Source: Cavia porcellus (lineage: Eukaryota; Chordata; Mammalia; Rodentia; Caviidae). From it: DNA of 64,000 nt. The DNA is taken from contig NW_026947489.1 in the NCBI RefSeq assembly GCF_034190915.1, positions 57,536,001-57,600,000 on the forward strand, given 5' to 3'. The notes below the pieces were generated by a model. That model was not told the DNA's origin and searched no databases. It was given only the letters and a program-made list of their open reading frames with translations. Positions within the stretch are counted from its first letter, which is position 1. The number at the start of each line of letters is the position of its first letter. Both the position numbers and the translations under genes were made by a program. This document shows positions 60,430-64,000 of this stretch, one piece after another.

Positions 60430-61199
60430 TTAATGTTTTCCATCAAACCCTTATTACTGCGTGTCACCATCATGGTGGCCATACAGCAGCCAGGTGAGTC
60501 CAGTCTCCCGCTCCTTGGACTTCCACTGGGACCGGAAGGGCTGGCCGTGACCCCTGGACCCCTCCCCTCCCACATCTGTGTGATACATGCACCCACAGGG
60601 AGGGAACTTTTGGGTGGGAGAGGCGCTAAAGGAAGGCCTTCACACAGCAAGGTGCAGGAGGAAAACGCCTAAGGAAAGAGAGTCACCAGCTACCAACACG
60701 CCAGCTCTCACCATGTAGGTGAGAGAACACATTTTTCTCCTTGGAGCCCTCTGATCTGTGCGCGTGCTCGGTCTGTGCACGCTCGTCCGGGGGTGTGCCA
60801 GCACGTGTGTTCCGACAAGCATTTACTGGGTTGGTCGTGGCGAAGGGTGTGACGGGGGTGAGGGGCAGCGCACCCTTGGAGTCCAGATAAGCACCGCCCG
60901 CAGACGCACCTCCCACCACCCCACCCTACCGGTCAGAGAAGAGGACAAGCGGCATAGGGCTTCTGAGCTGGGTGGGCGCACGACCCCGCTAGCCGCTCCC
61001 TCTGGTTAGACGAAGATCGATCGATATCGCCAAAAGTCCACCTTAAGCTGCTGGTGTAGCTAAGGCTGAAGTTCGAGGCAGTCTTGCCCGGTTTAGGGAG
61101 CCCCGAACCCCCAAATACCACAGAGGCCCAAAACCTGCTCCAGGAATCTGGCCAAGGAAATGGCTGCAAAGAGGACCCTCTCAGGTCCCAGATACGTAC
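60430..61199. other. intron 1 start, shoulder of CpG island
   Basis: CpG frequency rises from about 60750. At 61016-61030 GATCGATCGATATCG contains overlapping ATCGAT words. No exon was recognised. Confidence 0.5.
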
Positions 61200-61629
61200 A
61201 TGAGAAAATTAATGGGGAGACGACTCCGTCCGACTCCGTCCTCTGCAGCCCCCTCTTCCCTCCCCCTCCGCAAGCTCGGACCACACCGTCCTTTTTCTGC
61301 AAAACAACCCTACGCACCGCCCCCGGCACTCGCACCAATCTGGCTCTGGGGCCACGCCCAGAGGGCTCCAGCCGCGCCCGGGGGCCCGGGAGCGCGCCCC
61401 GCGGCCCTGCTCCTCCGCAGCCGCCCCCGCCCCTACAGTCTCCAATCCCGCCGCCAGAGGGTGGGGAGCAAGATCCAGCCTCAGATCCGCCGATCAGCTC
61501 CGGCCCTGCCCTGTCCCCTCCCCCCAGCCGCCGCCGCCAGAGGGACGGGCTGGGGGCGCGCACGGCGCGCGCGAGGCGTCCCGCGTTAACCGCCTAGGCG
61601 CCGCGGCCCGAAGCCACCGCAGGGCCGGG

Positions 61630-61635
61630 ACTCAC
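61630..61635 (-). other. PRKAG2: PRKAG2 exon 1 splice donor
   Basis: On the minus strand the exon ends CATTCCA and the intron starts GTGAGT, a full consensus 5' splice site. The phase-0 junction after Pro38 fits the next residues of gamma-2 (Asp-Leu-Ser-Ser) being encoded by exon 2, which is outside this window. Confidence 0.9.
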
Positions 61636-61749
61636 TGGAATGTGCACTCGCAGCGATCGCCTCTTCTGGCTGGGATTCTTCTTGCCGCCACTCCCTCTGG
61701 GGCAGGAAACCTCTTTCTTCTTCTTGGTGTCCATGGCCGCGCTTCCCAT
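61636..61749 (-). CDS. PRKAG2: PRKAG2 coding exon 1 (AMPK gamma-2 subunit, long isoform N-terminus)
   Basis: Reading the minus strand from the ATG at 61749-61747 gives 38 codons, beginning [13 protein letters not shown] and ending SLRVHIP. This matches the known start of the long gamma-2 isoform, with a few substitutions relative to the human protein as I remember it (residues 5, 13, 16, 18 and 26). An in-frame TAA at 61767-61765 fixes the start. A second in-frame ATG is codon 6. The exon ends in phase 0 at CCA followed by the donor GTGAGT (61635-61630). The encoded segment is basic and Ser/Lys-rich (KKKK at 9-12, KK at 23-24, KRR at 29-31) with no folded domain. In the full protein, four CBS repeats encoded by later exons bind AMP, ADP and ATP and regulate the AMPK heterotrimer. 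This N-terminal extension is specific to long gamma-2. The rest of the gene lies beyond position 1. Confidence 0.95.
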
Positions 61750-61976
61750 AACTTTAACCAGAAGTTAAGCCGGGGACTCGCCCCTGGGGTTCGGTCCCCT
61801 CCCTGCCTCGTCCGGCCGCTGGGGTTGGTCCCGGGCCACGCGCTCTTTATGACTGTCTTTCCCCCGTGAAGGCACCGCGTGGGGCTTCCGCGGGGAGGGG
61901 GTGGAGCAGGGAACTCGCGGCACACCACCCAGGTGCTGGGAGTCCCGAGAGCGCGGAGTTCGGCGCCCACTTTCTC

Positions 61977-61988
61977 CTACGGAACCAT
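61977..61988 (-). other. candidate minimal uORF (Met-Val-Pro-stop)
   Basis: On the minus strand ATG GTT CCG TAG lies 237 nt upstream of the PRKAG2 ATG. The start context is mediocre (C at -3, G at +4). It matters only if the 5' UTR reaches this far. Confidence 0.3.
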
Positions 61989-62027
61989 CGGGTGCAAAAT
62001 CGGTGCCGAAGCCCGCGCTTGTGCTGG

Positions 62028-62093
62028 TTACGCGTGGCAGCGGTCTCCTGCTGGGTGACAAAGTTTTCTTCCTTTTGCAAAGCAAGGCAGCAT
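62028..62093 (-). other. candidate upstream ORF in PRKAG2 leader (21 codons)
   Basis: If transcription begins upstream of 62093, the minus strand has an ATG at 62093-62091 with A at -3 and C at +4. It opens a 21-codon frame (MLPCFAKGRK...) that stops at 62028, about 280 nt before the main start. It does not overlap the main ORF. Leader membership is inferred. Confidence 0.35.
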
Positions 62094-63221
62094 TTTCCAC
62101 CCTCTCGGCTCCTCCCACAGCTTCCCGGAGGTAATCTCCGAGGCAGGTGCAGTTAAAAACAACAATTTGGAAGACTGCGCTCTGGTGCCTGAGTCTAGGT
62201 GGAGAGCGTGAGACGGTCCGTATTTGACTGCATGACCCTCGGCCGCAGAATAAAGCACCCGGGAGCCTGGAACCGGGGCGGTCCTCTCCGCGCGAGAGGG
62301 AGGGCAGGAGGGGAAGAGGAGGTGCAAAGGCGAAAGCTCCTCGCAATTGGGCTACTGCGTGGCTGTGGGCACAAGTCCTGGCTGCTGATCGCTCGGCTCT
62401 GCCCGCCGCAGGTAGCGCCCGTAACGCCGTGGGGCCAGGAGGGCCAGAGACAGCTCTGGGCCGTGCCACAGTCTCGGGGGGCAGAGGAGCGACCGCCAGG
62501 GGCCGGGCCTGGCACAGACGCAGGCTCTGGGAGTGCGGCGTGATGGAAGGCGGTGCGCGTTGTACAGGAAGTGCGCGGCGTGCGGCGCCACAGCCCCGAT
62601 CCCGCCGCCCCCGGGTCGCCGAGGGCTGTCCCCGCTCCCCCGGAGTTCCGGGACTCGCTGGGAGCAGCTTTCGGTGCCATCTCCCTTCCAGTGTCTCTGT
62701 TTAGGCCCTGCCCTCAGCCTGACACGCGCCTGCAGCTGGTTTCTGCTGCAGACCTGCTGCCCGCAGGCCCCCGGGCTCGGTGGGCTGCGCGTGGTCCAGC
62801 AAGTGTTTCGAGGATAACCGAGACCTTTCTGGCCCCGCCCGGCGCGCGACCCCAATGCACACGGCGAACGCCTGCGTGCTGTGTGAGTGTGGGCTTAGCC
62901 CAGCCGCCTGGCGATTTTCAGATTCATAGAGTTGTGCAGCGGATCCGCGGTAAAGTGCGCGTCCCCGAGCTGCGGAAAACGCAGAGTTCTTGGGAATGCA
63001 GCAGGAACCAGGGGAGGGCTCCACGTGCCGCGGGCTCCGTTAGCGCCACTGGGCCACGGACCTGACTCCAGCCATCAGACCCACACCCTCGGGTGCGCCC
63101 CAGCATGGCGCGCCCTCGGCTCCTGGGCTGTAGCTGGGGTGGGGAAGCGGGGTTGGCTTCCCCGCCCGCTGCGTGTCTGAGGACTGGGTAACCGCAAAAG
63201 TCGCTCAAGTTGTCTGAATGC

Positions 63222-63229
63222 TGACGTCA
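63222..63229. promoter_or_regulatory. perfect cAMP response element (TGACGTCA)
   Basis: The 8-bp palindrome TGACGTCA is present, extended by one base pair on each side to CTGACGTCAG. It lies about 1.47 kb upstream of the PRKAG2 ATG at the upstream edge of the CpG island. This is the consensus site for CREB/ATF factors. Whether it drives PRKAG2 or a divergent transcript is not known from sequence. Confidence 0.6.
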
Positions 63230-63587
63230 GCTCAGCGGCTTTGGGTAAATCAGTAAAGAAGACAGGCCACGGGAGAAAACATGCGACAGGAATCGCTTTG
63301 GGGACACCAGATGCGGCCTCGGCGCGGTTCGCACCTCGGAGAAGGAGCGCTTTAGGAACTGCGCCTCGGGGAAAGGGCGTGCCTGGGGTGCGAAGGGATC
63401 CCGGTTGCTGACCCAAGTGAACCGGGCAGGGGTTGGGGGTGGAGGCAGGGAGGTGTCCCTAGTTCCTAGAGATGGCAGTGGAGTGCCTTCTCCTCTTCCC
63501 CTGCTTTCCAGCCCAGAATGAAGCCAGACTAGAAGATATCCCCAGCCTTGGGCCAGGGCCTGGGGGCAGCTCGGGCATTCTGCAGGA

Positions 63588-63617
63588 ACCTCTTTATGAT
63601 CACCTCTTTATGATCAC
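63588..63617 (+). repeat. 14-bp perfect tandem duplication
   Basis: ACCTCTTTATGATC occurs at 63588-63601 and again at 63602-63615, followed by AC. Confidence 0.9.
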
Positions 63618-64000
63618 TGGCCCAGCGTTCGGAGTTTTTTGAGCTCTTTCTGGCTGGCTCCTTCCTTGTTGAAGGATTTCAGGTGACTCTACAAGACCAT
63701 ATTAACTCCGCAAAAGGTTGAGGCAAAAGAAAAAAAAAAAGATCTTCAGTCTATGGAATTTAGTATAAACTACCTCTAAAACTCAATACCTAATTTAAGC
63801 GTCAGGTTTGTAGTTTAAGATGTTAATCCCTGTCGCAGTAATTTGCCGGGGTGCTCAAGACTCGTCCTTTGGTGAGAGCTGGTTTTGAAGGAAAGACAGC
63901 AATCAGAAGGGAGAAGGTTGGTGGTGAGGGAGAAGAGTTCAAGGTGGGAATCCCACTGCACTCCCGATGCCACAAACTTTATAGAGCCGTTTTTTTAGCA

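Larger units (their letters stand above)
1..61635 (-). other. PRKAG2: PRKAG2 intron 1 (5' part)
   Basis: This is inferred from the exon 1 donor at 61635 and from the absence of any minus-strand segment resembling the exon 2 product (Asp-Leu-Ser-Ser-Phe-Ala-Met). The first intron of PRKAG2 is tens of kilobases long in other mammals, so a window-filling intron is expected. No other gene was recognised within it on either strand. Repeats and candidate regulatory elements are listed separately. Confidence 0.85.
61200..63200 (-). promoter_or_regulatory. PRKAG2: PRKAG2 CpG-island promoter and 5' UTR
   Basis: CpG dinucleotides become very dense here compared with the intron, with runs such as the GC-box-like block near 61421-61433 and many CGCG tetramers between 61350 and 61600. 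The island surrounds coding exon 1 and extends about 1.4 kb upstream of its ATG, with weaker shoulders to about 60750 and 63400. This is the expected arrangement for a broadly expressed TATA-less gene. The transcription start cannot be placed from sequence alone. The 5' UTR begins at 61750 and runs for an unknown distance to higher coordinates. CpG-island promoters are often bidirectional, and human PRKAG2 has a divergent non-coding transcript. Confidence 0.85.
63201..64000. other. PRKAG2 upstream flank
   Basis: CpG density falls after about 63400. It holds the CRE at 63222, a 14-bp tandem duplication at 63588-63617 and an A-rich run near 63730. A divergent non-coding transcript may start from this side of the island, but no exon of it can be drawn. 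Confidence 0.5.

Noticed and set aside
61632..61970. 112-codon minus-strand frame overlapping the PRKAG2 start
   Set aside because: Its first codon is GTG, not ATG, and it runs through the splice donor, so it is not a credible overlapping uORF.
61765..62469. 234-codon minus-strand open frame upstream of PRKAG2
   Set aside because: Long frames are expected by chance in a CpG island with few stop codons; Arg/Pro/Ala-rich product, no domain, and it is out of place relative to exon 1.

Overview
This window looks like mammalian, most likely rodent, nuclear DNA. It is dominated by diverged interspersed repeats: B1 (7SL-derived) and ID-like (tRNA-derived) SINEs, MIR, L1 tails, and MaLR/ERVL-type LTRs. 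The mix of B1 copies carrying an internal duplication with ID-like elements that start near 'gctggggatttagctcag' suggests a beaver/kangaroo-rat-type or squirrel-type rodent rather than mouse or rat. That lineage guess is weak, because it rests on remembered repeat style and not on a search.

The only protein-coding sequence I can support is the first coding exon of PRKAG2 (AMP-activated protein kinase, gamma-2 subunit, long isoform) on the minus strand at 61636-61749. It encodes 38 residues, has an in-frame stop just upstream of the start, and ends at a consensus splice donor. Exon 1 lies in a CpG island of about 2 kb (roughly 61.2-63.2 kb) that also holds the promoter and a perfect cAMP response element. 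Everything from 61635 down to position 1 is the interior of the very large first intron. Exon 2 is not in the window.

Layout: 1-15 kb is intron with B1/ID clusters, three related MaLR-like LTRs, an L1 3' end and two MIRs. 15-24 kb is mostly unique intron, with a CpG-dense non-repeat block at 17.1-17.6 kb and a strong heat-shock-element match at 23.45 kb. 24-34 kb is repeat-rich, including an L1 tail and an ERVL LTR nested in a MaLR LTR. 34-50 kb is largely unique with scattered MIR, MaLR and one well-preserved B1 with target-site duplications. 50.9-51.8 kb is an L1 ORF2 end plus 3' tail followed by a B1. 52-61 kb is unique intron with a perfect 26-bp palindrome, a short interstitial telomeric tract and a second L1 tail. 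61.2-64 kb is promoter and upstream flank.

I found no new gene system here. The items most worth following up are regulatory (the HSE, the intronic CpG-dense block, promoter CRE and possible uORFs) and structural (perfect palindromes and an interleaved inverted repeat at an LTR boundary).
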